Shown one piece after another: positions 26,798 to 36,605 of a stretch of DNA of 64,000 nucleotides; position 1 is the stretch's first letter; each line of letters starts with the position of its first letter. The stretch comes from Mycobacterium basiliense (lineage in GTDB: Bacteria; Actinomycetota; Actinomycetes; Mycobacteriales; Mycobacteriaceae), in NCBI RefSeq assembly GCF_900292015.1, contig NZ_LR130759.1, positions 2,666,001 through 2,730,000 of the forward strand, written 5' to 3'. A program made the position numbers and the translations under genes. The notes under the pieces are model-generated. The model was given only the letters and a program-made list of their open reading frames with translations, made no database searches and was not told the DNA's origin.

Positions 26798-28627
26798 ATG
26801 GGTGACACGACCGCGGAGTCGCGTGAGGGCACGCAGTTCGGTCCGTATCGATTGCGCCGGCTGGTCGGGCGCGGCGCCATGGGAGATGTCTACGAAGCCG
26901 AGGACACCGTGCGTGAGCGGGTCGTGGCACTGAAGCTGATGTCCCAGACGCTGTCCAGCGATCCGGTCTTCCGCACGCGGATGCAGCGCGAGGCTCGCAC
27001 CGCCGGTCGGCTGCAGGAACCGCATGTCGTGCCGATTCACGACTACGGCGAGATCGACGGGCAGCTGTATGTGGATATGCGTCTGATCGACGGCAAAGAC
27101 TTGGCCGCCATGCTGCGGCGCTATGGTCCACTGACTCCACCGCGGGCGGTGGCGATCGTGCGCCAGATCGGCTCGGCGCTGGACGCAGCGCACGCCGCGG
27201 GGGTGACCCATCGTGACGTAAAGCCGGAAAATATCCTGGTCAGCGGGGATGACTTCGCCTACCTCGTCGATTTCGGGATCGCGAGCGCCACCTCCGACGA
27301 AAAGTTGACGCAGCTTGGCAGCACCGTGGGCACCCTCTACTACATGGCGCCGGAACGGTTCAGCACCAATGAAGCGACCTATCGGGCCGACATCTACGCG
27401 CTGGCGTGCGTGCTGTTCGAGTGCATGACGGGGTCCCCGCCCTATCGGGGCGACCAGCTCAGCGTGATGGGGGCACACCTGAGCCAGGCGATCCCTCGGC
27501 CCAGCGCGGCCCGCCCGGGCATCCCGGTTGCGTTCGACGACGTGATCGCCCGCGGCATGGCCAAGGATCCGGCGGATCGTTACGCCACCTGTGGTGACCT
27601 GTCCTCGGCCGCGTATGCGGCGCTGGCGACACCCGACCAGGATCGGGCTACCAACATCTTGGAGCGCAGCCAGGTGGCGCAGCTGCCACCGTCGTTCGGC
27701 GGGCCGCCAGCGAGCGGATTTGCACCCAACTCACCCATAGCGCCCACCGCCGCCGCTCCCCAAAGCTCGGGGTGGGCCGCGCCGTCGGCGCCTCGGTTAC
27801 CAACCGCTCCCGCCGGGCCCCACCAGCCAACACCGTGGGCCGGTGCGCCGGGTTGGGGCGTGGCCCAGACGGGCAGCACCGGCGCTCCGCCGTGGAGCCA
27901 ACCGCCGGGTCAGCCCTCGGGTGCCGGTAGTAAGCCCTGGCTTTGGGTTGGCCTCGCGGTTGCCGTTGTGATCGCTATGGCCGGCGGACTCGGGATTGTG
28001 CTTGCCCATCCGTGGCAGCGGTCCGCGCCGAATTCGGCGCCGTCGCCGCCGCCGCCAGCCGATGCCGTTGACCTGCGCCTGCTCGATGACGGCGTCTTTG
28101 TCGGGACTTCCTCGGCGCCCACAACGATCGATGTTTTCAATGAACCCATTTGCCCGCCGTGTGGTGCCTTCATCAGGTCCTATGCGAGCGATATCGATAC
28201 CGCGATCGCAAACAAGGACCTCGCGGTGCGCTATCACCTGCTCAACTTCCTCGACGACCAGTCGCACACCAAGAGCTATTCGACGCGCGCGGTGGCGGCC
28301 TCCTACTGCGTCGCAAGTCAAAACGATCCCAAGGTCTACACGGACTTCTATGCGGGCCTGTTCGCCAGCGACTTTCAGCCGCAGGAAGGGGCCGCCTCTG
28401 ATCGCACGGATGCCGAACTGGCCCATTTGGCCCAAACCGTGGGCGCCAACGCGGACGCGACCAGCTGTATCAGGTCAGGAACCGACGTCGGCACCGCCAA
28501 AACGAAGGCGGCCAATGCCGACGCGACACTGGCCGGGTTCAATGCCAGCGGTACGCCGTTCGTATGGGACGGAAACCGGTCGGTCGATCTGCAAAATCCA
28601 AGCTGGCTGACGAATCTGATCGGCTAA
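26798..28627 (+). CDS. pknE: transmembrane Ser/Thr protein kinase PknE
   Basis: A 609-residue kinase closely matching M. tuberculosis PknE (Rv1743, 566 residues). The start at 26798 follows GTGAGGAG and gives MGDTTAESREGTQFGPYRLR, as in the orthologue. Kinase domain: Gly loop 'LVGRGAMGDVYEAED', Lys46, 'THRDVKPENIL' near 137 and DFG near 158. A Pro/Gly/Ala-rich juxtamembrane linker follows, then a helix near 390-410 and an extracellular DsbA-like domain with a CPPC redox motif near residue 451. The extra length against M. tuberculosis lies in the linker. PknE has been linked to nitric-oxide stress and apoptosis control. Confidence 0.95.
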   Translation: MGDTTAESREGTQFGPYRLRRLVGRGAMGDVYEAEDTVRERVVALKLMSQTLSSDPVFRTRMQREARTAGRLQEPHVVPIHDYGEIDGQLYVDMRLIDGKDLAAMLRRYGPLTPPRAVAIVRQIGSALDAAHAAGVTHRDVKPENILVSGDDFAYLVDFGIASATSDEKLTQLGSTVGTLYYMAPERFSTNEATYRADIYALACVLFECMTGSPPYRGDQLSVMGAHLSQAIPRPSAARPGIPVAFDDVIARGMAKDPADRYATCGDLSSAAYAALATPDQDRATNILERSQVAQLPPSFGGPPASGFAPNSPIAPTAAAPQSSGWAAPSAPRLPTAPAGPHQPTPWAGAPGWGVAQTGSTGAPPWSQPPGQPSGAGSKPWLWVGLAVAVVIAMAGGLGIVLAHPWQRSAPNSAPSPPPPADAVDLRLLDDGVFVGTSSAPTTIDVFNEPICPPCGAFIRSYASDIDTAIANKDLAVRYHLLNFLDDQSHTKSYSTRAVAASYCVASQNDPKVYTDFYAGLFASDFQPQEGAASDRTDAELAHLAQTVGANADATSCIRSGTDVGTAKTKAANADATLAGFNASGTPFVWDGNRSVDLQNPSWLTNLIG

Positions 28628-28689
28628 TCCCGCCACGACGCGTATTCCTACTCATTCGCGGCGCATCTGGGCCCGATCATGCTGGTTGC

Positions 28690-29988
28690 ATGCCCGCATC
28701 AACGCTAGCTGTTCGCCCGTCTCACCCGTCCGGGCTCGCCAATGCCGCTCCAGCCGTCCGCGACCGCGCCGTCGACGTAGCGCGGCTGACCGCGCTGCTG
28801 GTGGTGATGTTCGGGCACTGTGCGCTGCTGCTTGCCACCATTGATTCGCGCGGGGTGTGGATCGGCAATCTGCTGGGCGAGATGCCCGCACTGGCGCCGG
28901 CCACGTGGCTGCTTCAGATCATGCCGTTGTTCTTCCTCGCCGGCGGCGCCGCGGGGGGCTATGGCTGGCATTCCGGTACGCCGTGGGGCAGTTGGCTGCT
29001 GGCCCGTGCCCTGCGATTGTGCCGACCAGTGTTCTGGTATCTGGCCCTGTGGGCGCTTGCGTTGCTGGTTGTGCGCGTGACGTTGGGTGCCGAATCCGCG
29101 GCGGGGCTGGGCCGAGAAGGTGTGGCCTTGCTCTGGTTCCTTGGCGTCTACCTGGTGGTGCTTGCGTTCGTGCCGGCCCTGACACGGTTGCCGACGGGGC
29201 GGGCGGTCGCCATCGTGATCGCATCGCTGGTCACCGCGGCCGGCGTTGTCGACCAGATCCGGTTCGCTGTTGGCGCTCCGGAGTCAGGGGTCGCCAACTT
29301 CGTCTTCGTGTGGCTGATTCCGGTGGCGATCGGCGTGGGCTATGCGCGCCGATTGATCGACACTCGGGTGGCGCTCGTTGTCGCAGCGGGCGTGTTCATC
29401 GCGCAGCTGGGGCTGGCCACAGCGGGAAAGTATGACGTGTCACTGGTGGTGACCGGCGCCGAGCGATCGTCCAATGTGTCCCCGCCGACATTGCTGCTCG
29501 CGATGCACTGCATCTGGATGTCGTGTGTGTTCGTCGCGGCATCGGGAGTCATCCGGCGGTGGGCGGCCAGACCCCGGGTGTGGCACGTGGTCGCGGTGGG
29601 CAACGGCGGCGCAATGACGCTGTACTTGTGGCACATTCCGGCGATCGCCGTTGCCGCGTTTTGTCTGCACGCCGTCGGTCTCGACGCCTACGAGGTGCAC
29701 CAGCCCGGATTCTGGGGCCTGCTTGCATTGCGCGCCCTGCTGTTTTCGGTCGTCATGGCTGTGACGTTCTGGCTGCTGTCTCCCCTGGAACATCGGCGGC
29801 TGCCGTGGTGGGACGGTCCGGTTGGTGGCGCCGGCACCGGTTCCGTCGCCGCGGGTGCGCTGGTTTGCATTGCCGGGGTGGCGCTGGTGCTGCTGGCCAA
29901 GAATGGGCTAGCCGGGTGGGAAGGCTGGACGGCGCTGGGTTGCTTCCTGGCGTCGTCGGTGGGCGCGCGGCTGAGTTCGGGGTCCTAG
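28690..29988 (+). CDS. acyltransferase-3 family membrane protein
   Basis: A 432-residue polytopic protein. The N-terminus 'DRAVDVARLTALLVVMFGHC' and 'PLFFLAGGAAGGYGWHSG' match the acyltransferase-3 family, with its His in helix 1 and about ten to eleven helices. These enzymes transfer acyl groups to sugars, lipids or wall polymers at the membrane. The acceptor is unknown. The upstream frame continues into pknE sequence, but the ATG at 28690 is the sensible start. It is 62 bp after pknE and may be co-transcribed. It converges with the antiporter gene. Confidence 0.82.
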   Translation: MPASTLAVRPSHPSGLANAAPAVRDRAVDVARLTALLVVMFGHCALLLATIDSRGVWIGNLLGEMPALAPATWLLQIMPLFFLAGGAAGGYGWHSGTPWGSWLLARALRLCRPVFWYLALWALALLVVRVTLGAESAAGLGREGVALLWFLGVYLVVLAFVPALTRLPTGRAVAIVIASLVTAAGVVDQIRFAVGAPESGVANFVFVWLIPVAIGVGYARRLIDTRVALVVAAGVFIAQLGLATAGKYDVSLVVTGAERSSNVSPPTLLLAMHCIWMSCVFVAASGVIRRWAARPRVWHVVAVGNGGAMTLYLWHIPAIAVAAFCLHAVGLDAYEVHQPGFWGLLALRALLFSVVMAVTFWLLSPLEHRRLPWWDGPVGGAGTGSVAAGALVCIAGVALVLLAKNGLAGWEGWTALGCFLASSVGARLSSGS

Positions 29989-30014
29989 TCGCGGGCCGAT
30001 CGTTTCGGGCGGCA

Positions 30015-31511
30015 TCAGTCCGGCTCGCCATACTCGTCGAACCAGTATGCGAGTTTTCCGCGCCGGCTGACGGCGCGAAGTCGGGACTCGGCGGCCGCCC
30101 GCGTCTTGCTGGTAGTGACGATCAGCAGTTCATCGCCGCGTTGGATGCGGGTGTCGGGCATTGGGACGAACGTGTGTCCATTGCGGATGATCAGCGTGAT
30201 CACGGCAGGATCGGGCAGCCGCAGTTCCAGCACGGTGACATTGTGCAGCCGCGACGGCGCCTGCACGGTCATGGTCAGCAGTTCTGCGTCCAGCACGTCT
30301 AGCGGTGCCGCGTCAACCTGGATCTCACGAGTGGCCTCGCGGGAAATCAGTCCCAACCGGTGCGCGATCGGGCCCAAGCTGGGACCCTGTATCAGGGTGA
30401 AGACCACCACCAGCATGAACACCACGTTGAGTAGCCGATAGCTATCGGGAACGCCTGCCACGACCGGGAAGGTGGCAAGCACGATGGGGACGGCACCGCG
30501 CAGTCCAGCCCAGGACAAGAAGGCCTGGTCTCGCCACGGCACACCGAACCAGGCCAGCGATACCACGACCGACACCGGCCGGGCGACCAGCAGTAGCAGC
30601 AGTCCGACGACAAGAGCGGCCACCAGGTCAACCGCAACCGCGCCGGGGTCCACCAGCAAACCGAGCAGCACGAACAGCCCGATCTGCGCCAACCAGCCGA
30701 TCCCTTCGGCGAACGACCGGGTCGCCGCGCGGTGTGGCAGCCCCGAGTTGGCCAACACCACCGCGGCCAGGTAGGCGGCAATGAATCCGCTGGCATGACT
30801 TTCACCGGCTGCGGCGAACGCGACCAGACCCAAGCCAAAGGTGGCGATGGGGTACAGGCCGGAGGCGGGCAGCGCGATGCGTCGCAGCGCGAACGCCCCG
30901 AGGTATCCGATCGCCAATCCGATGGCGGCGCCCACGAGGAGCTCGAACACCAAGTAGATGACCGCACCCTGGGGCTTGAACACAAATGGCACCGCGCTGA
31001 ACGCGAGCACCAGTATCACCGCGGGCGCGTCGTTGAAACCCGATTCGGCCTCGAGTAGCCCCGCCACCCGCCGGGGCAACGGCAGCACCCGCAGCACTGA
31101 GAAGACCGCCGCGGCGTCGGTGGAGGAGACGATGGCTCCCAGCAGCAACGCCACCTGCCAGTCGACCCGCAGCAGCAGGTGCGCACCAACCGCGGTGATG
31201 CCCATGCTGAGGACCACGCCGACGGTCGCCAACGTGGCCGCCGGTGCAAGGACCTGCCGGATATCGCTGAACCGAGTGGTTAAGCCGCCTTCGACCAATA
31301 TCAAGGCCAGAGCCGCGGTGCCCAGATTCCGGGCGAGTTGCACGTCGTCGAATCGAAGGCCGAACCCGTCTTCGCCGACCACGACACCGACCAGCAGGAA
31401 CAGCAGCAAGCTGGGAAACCCCACCCGACTCGCCAACCGAGTGCCCACAATGCTGGCCAGCAGCACGAGCCCACCGATCAACAATGTGAGGTACAGCTGC
31501 TGAAGGCTCAT
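30015..31511 (-). CDS. potassium/proton antiporter, CPA family with TrkA-C domain
   Basis: A 498-residue protein. Residues 1-385 form a 12-13-helix Na+/H+ exchanger-type core with 'SSTDAAAVFSVLR' and 'EAESGFNDAPAVILVL', the paired acidic motifs of the NhaP2/CvrA type. Residues 400-470 are a TrkA-C ligand-binding domain ('VQAPSRLHNVTVLELRLPD', 'DTRIQRGDELLIVTT'). The ATG at 31511 is chosen because it starts the first helix; the open frame extends to 31811 in non-family sequence. It diverges from a TrkA-like gene. Potassium export under osmotic or pH stress is the expected role. Confidence 0.88.
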   Translation of the reverse strand: MSLQQLYLTLLIGGLVLLASIVGTRLASRVGFPSLLLFLLVGVVVGEDGFGLRFDDVQLARNLGTAALALILVEGGLTTRFSDIRQVLAPAATLATVGVVLSMGITAVGAHLLLRVDWQVALLLGAIVSSTDAAAVFSVLRVLPLPRRVAGLLEAESGFNDAPAVILVLAFSAVPFVFKPQGAVIYLVFELLVGAAIGLAIGYLGAFALRRIALPASGLYPIATFGLGLVAFAAAGESHASGFIAAYLAAVVLANSGLPHRAATRSFAEGIGWLAQIGLFVLLGLLVDPGAVAVDLVAALVVGLLLLLVARPVSVVVSLAWFGVPWRDQAFLSWAGLRGAVPIVLATFPVVAGVPDSYRLLNVVFMLVVVFTLIQGPSLGPIAHRLGLISREATREIQVDAAPLDVLDAELLTMTVQAPSRLHNVTVLELRLPDPAVITLIIRNGHTFVPMPDTRIQRGDELLIVTTSKTRAAAESRLRAVSRRGKLAYWFDEYGEPD

Positions 31512-31694
31512 TCGTTCCCGTCTAGAGGTAATCTCGGCGGTGTTGTCTGCCCCGAACTGCGTCCGAAGGTGGTCTGACGAGGCTGCGACATCGGCGTGCT
31601 GCCAGTAAATCAGTACCCGGCTCGCGGCCTGCTCGGTGTACTGCGTGAAGCAGCCGAGCCGATGGGCCAAGATGGCTGGGTGGCGACTCGAAAG

Positions 31695-32417
31695 ATGCGG
31701 ATCGGAATTGCCGGCGCGGGCAGGGTGGGGCGTTCGCTGGCGCAAGAGTTGCTGGATCGCGGCCACAAGATCTTGTTGATCGAACGGGAACGGAACGATT
31801 TCGAACCGCACACGGTTGCTGGTGCGGATTGGCTACATGGCGACGCCTGCGAGCTGACCACCCTGCAGGAGGCCGGTGCCCAAACCTGCGATGTTTTGAT
31901 CGCCGCTACCGGTGATGACAAAGCCAACCTGGTAGTGGGTCTACTCGGCAAGACCGAATTCGGTGTGCCCAGGGTGGTGGCGAGGATCAACGACCTGCGC
32001 AACGAGTGGCTGTTCGGCCAGGCTTGGGGTATCGACGTAGCTGTCTCAACGCCTGGTGCCATGGTGGCTGGAATCGAGGGCGCGATTGACGTGGGTCACC
32101 TGGTACGCATGATGGGGCTCCGGGAGGGCCGGGCGGCGCTGACGAAACTGACTCTGCCCGAAGATAATCCGCTGGTGGGCAAGCTTGTGCGGGAATTGGA
32201 TCTGCCTAGCAACACCGCGTTGGTCACCGTGCTGCGCGGCGACGAGGTCAAAGTTCCGCAACCGGACGACACGCTTGAAGGCGGCGACGAGTTGCTGTTC
32301 ATCGCCGATAGCTTCCTCGAGCGATCGATCTGGGCGGCGCTGTATAGCGCCATGCCGGCACGTGCCGTCACCAAGTTGGCCGGCCTCCCGTCAGCGCTGC
32401 GTTATCCGCTCGGCTAG
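31695..32417 (+). CDS. TrkA-type potassium channel/transport regulatory protein
   Basis: About 240 residues: a TrkA-N (RCK) Rossmann domain, 'MRIGIAGAGRVGRSLAQELL' at the start and 'DVLIAATGDDKANLVVGLLG' for the nucleotide site, then a TrkA-C domain ('DEVKVPQPDDTLEGGDELLF'). It resembles CeoB/CeoC of M. tuberculosis. The ATG at 31695 matches the usual start of these domains; a GTG at 31680 is an alternative. No Trk membrane subunit is next to it, but the divergent CPA antiporter (184 bp between starts) is a plausible partner in potassium homeostasis. Confidence 0.85.
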   Translation: MRIGIAGAGRVGRSLAQELLDRGHKILLIERERNDFEPHTVAGADWLHGDACELTTLQEAGAQTCDVLIAATGDDKANLVVGLLGKTEFGVPRVVARINDLRNEWLFGQAWGIDVAVSTPGAMVAGIEGAIDVGHLVRMMGLREGRAALTKLTLPEDNPLVGKLVRELDLPSNTALVTVLRGDEVKVPQPDDTLEGGDELLFIADSFLERSIWAALYSAMPARAVTKLAGLPSALRYPLG

Positions 32418-32485
32418 ATCTCTCATCCGGCACGCCAGACCCGGCTGCCAGACCGTGTCGCACCGATTCGGTAGGGTCCTAGCGC

Positions 32486-34846
32486 GTGAAGCCACGCGAC
32501 GCCGTCAAATCTGTAAATGCCCGTCTCGCTGAGGAACTGGCCATAGGGGAGACCCAAGTGCTGGCCGCTGTCCGACTCCTTGACGAAGGTGCAACGGTCC
32601 CGTTCATTGCCCGCTACCGCAAGGAGGCCACCGGAAGCCTGGACGACGGCCAGCTGCGCACCCTCGAGGAGCGCCTGCGGTATCTGCGGGAGCTCGACGA
32701 ACGCCGAGCCGCGGTGCTGGCGTCCATCGAAGAACAGGGCAAACTCACCGACGAGGTGCGGGCAGCGCTACTGGCGGCCGACACCAAAGCGCGTGTCGAG
32801 GACATCTACCTGCCCTACAAACCGAAGCGGCGGACCAAGGCACAAATCGCTCGGGAAGCGGGGCTGGGTCCGCTGGCCGAGCGCCTACTCGCCGACCCGG
32901 CCCTGGTCCCGGCATCCGCGGCCGCCGAGTTTGTCAACGAACACGTCGCCGATGCCGCCGCGGCTTTGGAGGGGGCGCGACACATCCTGGTTGAGCGCGC
33001 TGCCGAGGATGCGGAGCTGGTCGGTGCGATACGGGAGAAGTTCTGGTCGCAAGCGTCGATACGGACCGCGCCGTGGTCCACGGATGCCGCTAAAAGTGCT
33101 GCAGCGCAGAAGTTCCGTGACTACTTCGAGTTCGCTGAGTCGCTGCAGACCATGCCCTCACACCGGGTGCTGGCGGTGTTGCGCGGGGAGAAAGAGCGGA
33201 TTCTTGGCCTCAGCTTCGATTGCGGCGACGACGACGGGTACCACGCCATGATCGCTGCGACCCTAGGCATCGATAGGTCGGCCAAGGCTGCCGCGACCGA
33301 ATGGCTGGTCGATACCGTCAGCTTCGCGTGGCGGACCAGGATGATGATGTCGGCAGCAATCGACGCTCGCGTGCGATTGAAGCAACGTGCCGAAGAGGAC
33401 GCCGTCGTGGTCTTCGCGAAAAACCTCAAAGACCTCCTGCTTGCGGCTCCGGCCGGGGCGCGCACGACTCTCGGGCTGGATCCAGGTTTCCGGACTGGGG
33501 TCAAGGTGGCGGTTGTCGACACCACCGGAAAGGTGGTGGAGACCCGCGCGATCTACCCGCATCAACCACAGCGACAATGGGATTCGGCCAAGGCATCGCT
33601 GGCCGCACTTGTCGCCCGTCACGGTGTCGAACTAATCGCGATCGGCAATGGCACCGCCTCCCGTGAGACCGACGCTCTGGTCACCGAACTCCTCGGCGAG
33701 ATGCGTGCCGCCGGTGCCGCAGTCCCGGCAAAGGCGATGGTGAGCGAAGCCGGCGCGTCGGTGTATTCGGCGTCCGCCTACGCCGCCCATGAGCTACCCG
33801 ACCTCGATGTGACGTTGCGCGGCGCGGTGTCAATCGCCCGGCGACTCCAGGATCCACTGGCCGAACTAGTGAAGATCGAGCCAAAATCGATCGGGGTGGG
33901 GCAGTACCAGCATGACGTCACGCCGGGGATCCTCGCCCGCAGCTTGGACGCCGTGGTCGAGGACGCGGTGAACGCGGTGGGTGTTGATCTGAACACGGCG
34001 TCGGTGCCGTTGCTGGCCCGGGTGTCGGGGATCTCCGAATCACTGGCCGAGGCCATCGTCACCCATCGCGACGGCACCGGACCGTTTACCAATCGCCGTG
34101 CGCTGTTGGACGTTCCGAGACTGGGGCCCAAGGCATTTGAACAGTGCGCCGGTTTCCTTCGGATCCGCGACGGCGAGGACCCGCTGGACACATCCGGTGT
34201 CCACCCAGAGGCCTACCCGGTGGTTCGCCGCATCTTGAGCCGTGCGGGGGTCACGCTGACCGAAATCATCGGCAACGCGCCCGCGTTGCGATCGCTTCGG
34301 CCCGCTGAGTTTGCAGACGAGCGGTTCGGGATCCCCACGGTGACCGATATCCTCGCCGAGCTCGAAAAGCCGGGACGTGATCCGCGGCCGGTTTTCACCA
34401 CCGCCACCTTCGCCGCTGGCATCGAGAAGGTGGCCGACCTCAAGGCGGGCATGGTCCTAGAGGGTGTGGTGACCAACGTCGCCGCTTTCGGCGCTTTCGT
34501 GGACGTGGGCGTGCATCAGGACGGCCTGGTGCATGTTTCGGCGATGGCCGAGCGCTTTGTCTCCGACCCACACGAGGTGGTGCGGTCCGGGCAGGTAGTG
34601 CGGGTAAAGGTCATCGATGTCGATGTCGAACGCCAGCGCATCGGGTTGAGTCTGCGGCTCAACGACGAACCGTCCGCCGGCCGCACCCGGTCGGAGCCCG
34701 CCTCTGTCTCGGCCCGTGGCCGGGCCAACAACCAGCAACGGCAGCAACGAAAGCCGCCGGCCGGTGGAAGTTTCGACCGCCGGGCTTCACATGCGCCGGG
34801 AGGCTCGATGGCTCAGGCGTTGCGCGACGCAGGCTTCGGCCGATAG
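32486..34846 (+). CDS. Tex-family RNA-binding protein
   Basis: A 786-residue Tex protein. Order of parts: N-terminal helical region with 'ATVPFIARYRKEATGSLDDG', a YqgF-like RNase H fold ('TTLGLDPGFRTGVKVAVVDT'), a helix-hairpin-helix pair ('LNTASVPLLARVSGISESLA') and an S1 RNA-binding domain near residues 650-725 ('VLEGVVTNVAAFGAFVDVGV'). A basic, disordered tail follows. Tex binds nucleic acids and influences transcription or RNA surveillance; its exact role in mycobacteria is unclear. The GTG at 32486 gives the family's normal start. Confidence 0.93.
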   Translation: MKPRDAVKSVNARLAEELAIGETQVLAAVRLLDEGATVPFIARYRKEATGSLDDGQLRTLEERLRYLRELDERRAAVLASIEEQGKLTDEVRAALLAADTKARVEDIYLPYKPKRRTKAQIAREAGLGPLAERLLADPALVPASAAAEFVNEHVADAAAALEGARHILVERAAEDAELVGAIREKFWSQASIRTAPWSTDAAKSAAAQKFRDYFEFAESLQTMPSHRVLAVLRGEKERILGLSFDCGDDDGYHAMIAATLGIDRSAKAAATEWLVDTVSFAWRTRMMMSAAIDARVRLKQRAEEDAVVVFAKNLKDLLLAAPAGARTTLGLDPGFRTGVKVAVVDTTGKVVETRAIYPHQPQRQWDSAKASLAALVARHGVELIAIGNGTASRETDALVTELLGEMRAAGAAVPAKAMVSEAGASVYSASAYAAHELPDLDVTLRGAVSIARRLQDPLAELVKIEPKSIGVGQYQHDVTPGILARSLDAVVEDAVNAVGVDLNTASVPLLARVSGISESLAEAIVTHRDGTGPFTNRRALLDVPRLGPKAFEQCAGFLRIRDGEDPLDTSGVHPEAYPVVRRILSRAGVTLTEIIGNAPALRSLRPAEFADERFGIPTVTDILAELEKPGRDPRPVFTTATFAAGIEKVADLKAGMVLEGVVTNVAAFGAFVDVGVHQDGLVHVSAMAERFVSDPHEVVRSGQVVRVKVIDVDVERQRIGLSLRLNDEPSAGRTRSEPASVSARGRANNQQRQQRKPPAGGSFDRRASHAPGGSMAQALRDAGFGR

Positions 34847-34862
34847 CACTACCGTGGCACGG

Positions 34863-34890
34863 TGCCCCGGTAGCAGTCGGCAGCGGGGCA
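34863..34890 (+). terminator. possible hairpin terminator after tex
   Basis: TGCCCCG (34863-34869) pairs with CGGGGCA (34884-34890) around a 14-base loop, 17 bp after the tex stop. There is no following T-run. Such I-shaped hairpins have been proposed as mycobacterial terminators. Confidence 0.35.
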
Positions 34891-35113
34891 TCGCCACCAC
34901 GGCGCCACCGCAGACGAAACGATACATGCGGCCGCCGCTACCGAGGCCAAGTCGTCCAGGCCGCGCGCGTCCGGGCCGAACAAATGCGTTGCGACACGGT
35001 CACGGACGCATACCTATCCGGGGATCATCGATCACAAAGGCCCCATAGATCACTATCGTCACATCAGCCCACTGCGGTCGTCAATATGGCGTTCCGCCCT
35101 CGGAAGGTGTGAC

Positions 35114-36592
35114 ATGTCGACGATTCATCGAGTCGTGTCGTTATCGGTGGCGTCGGCGGCCGCATTTGGGTTCATCGGTGCGGTAGGTCTGGCGCCGGCA
35201 GCAAACGCGGTGCCCTGCAGTGGGGATGCGGCCAATGCCCCTCCACCACCGAACGCGGTGGTGACCTCACCGCCGGCCAGGACGCTGGGCCCGATGACTC
35301 GGGGGCTCAGACCTCGTGGGGCCAACGAGCGGGCACCACTGCCGAGGCTGGGTCCACTGTCGCGCTTACTCAACCCCGGTGCTCGACGCAGCGCTCCGCT
35401 GCAACAACAAGCGGCGGTCCCTCCGCACCAAGCGGCGGTGCCCGCTCCCACCCCGCCCAACCCGGGCAACCCGGCGCCAAATGCCGCGGCCCCGGCGCCC
35501 AACGCGGTGCCGGTCCCGGCGCCACCACCCGGCGCACCTGATTCAGGCGCCGCACTCGCTGGGGCCACCACATCGCTCGCCGAATGGGTGACCGGACCCG
35601 ACAGTCCCAACAAGACTCTCGACCGATTCGGCATCTCCGGGACTGACCTCGGGATCCTTTGGGACAACGGTGATCCCGCCAACCACCAGGTGCTGATGGC
35701 CTTCGGCGATACGTTCGGTTATTGCGCCGTCAAGGAACATCAATGGCGATACAACACGCTGTTTCGCAGCCAGGACCGGGATTTGGCCAATGGACTCCAC
35801 GTAGCCAATGGCGATGCCGCCAACAGATATTCGGGATCGCCGATACGCCAACCGGGCTTTTCCAAGCAGATCATCAGCAGCATCAAGTGGTCACCGGAGG
35901 AGACAGGCATCATTCCGACGGCCGGTATCTCGGTGGGTAGAACCCAATACATCAACTTCATGTCGATCCGAGACTGGGGCCGCGACGGCGAATGGTCGAC
36001 CAACTATTCCGGTATCGCGGTGTCAAAAGACAACGGCCAGAACTGGGGCGTTTACCCGGGCACCATCCGCGCGGCGGGGCCCGACAGCGGACGCGCCAAG
36101 TTTGTTCCGGGGAACGAGAATTTCCAGATGGGTGCGTTTGTCAAGGCCAATGACGGTTACCTGTACTCGTTCGGGACCCCATCCGGACGCGGCGGCTCGG
36201 CGTATCTGGCGCGTGTTCCGCAGAACTTCGTGCCCGACCTAACCAAATACCAATACTGGAACGGCGACTCCAACGCCTGGGTTCCGAACAACCCGGGGGC
36301 GGCCACGCCGGTCATCCCCGGCCCGGTGGCCGAGATGTCGGGCCAGTACAACAGCTATCTCAAGCAATATTTGGTGATGTACACCAACGGAGCCAATGAC
36401 GTGGTGGCGCGGACCGCGCCGGCGCCGCAAGGTCCCTGGAGTGCGGAGCAAATGCTGGTGTCGTCATGGCAGATGCCCGGCGGCATCTACGCGCCGATGA
36501 TGCATCCTTGGTCAACGGGCAAAGACGTGTACTTCAACCTTTCGTTGTGGTCGGCATACAACGTCATGTTGATGCACACCGAGCTGGCATAG
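35114..36592 (+). CDS. secreted DUF4185 protein, Rv1754c-like
   Basis: A 492-residue exported protein. It has a Sec signal ending near ANAVP (residue 34), a Pro/Ala-rich linker to about residue 145, then a DUF4185 beta-propeller-like domain ('DLGILWDNG', 'VLMAFGDTFGYC', 'WSTNYSGIAVSKDNGQNWGV'). M. tuberculosis Rv1754c has the same build. DUF4185 proteins have been assigned to glycoside hydrolase family GH183 as endo-D-arabinanases, so cleavage of cell-wall arabinan is a reasonable inference. The start has AAGG upstream. Converges with the FAD oxidoreductase (13 bp). Confidence 0.82.
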   Translation: MSTIHRVVSLSVASAAAFGFIGAVGLAPAANAVPCSGDAANAPPPPNAVVTSPPARTLGPMTRGLRPRGANERAPLPRLGPLSRLLNPGARRSAPLQQQAAVPPHQAAVPAPTPPNPGNPAPNAAAPAPNAVPVPAPPPGAPDSGAALAGATTSLAEWVTGPDSPNKTLDRFGISGTDLGILWDNGDPANHQVLMAFGDTFGYCAVKEHQWRYNTLFRSQDRDLANGLHVANGDAANRYSGSPIRQPGFSKQIISSIKWSPEETGIIPTAGISVGRTQYINFMSIRDWGRDGEWSTNYSGIAVSKDNGQNWGVYPGTIRAAGPDSGRAKFVPGNENFQMGAFVKANDGYLYSFGTPSGRGGSAYLARVPQNFVPDLTKYQYWNGDSNAWVPNNPGAATPVIPGPVAEMSGQYNSYLKQYLVMYTNGANDVVARTAPAPQGPWSAEQMLVSSWQMPGGIYAPMMHPWSTGKDVYFNLSLWSAYNVMLMHTELA

Positions 36593-36605
36593 CACCGGAA
36601 GGGGG

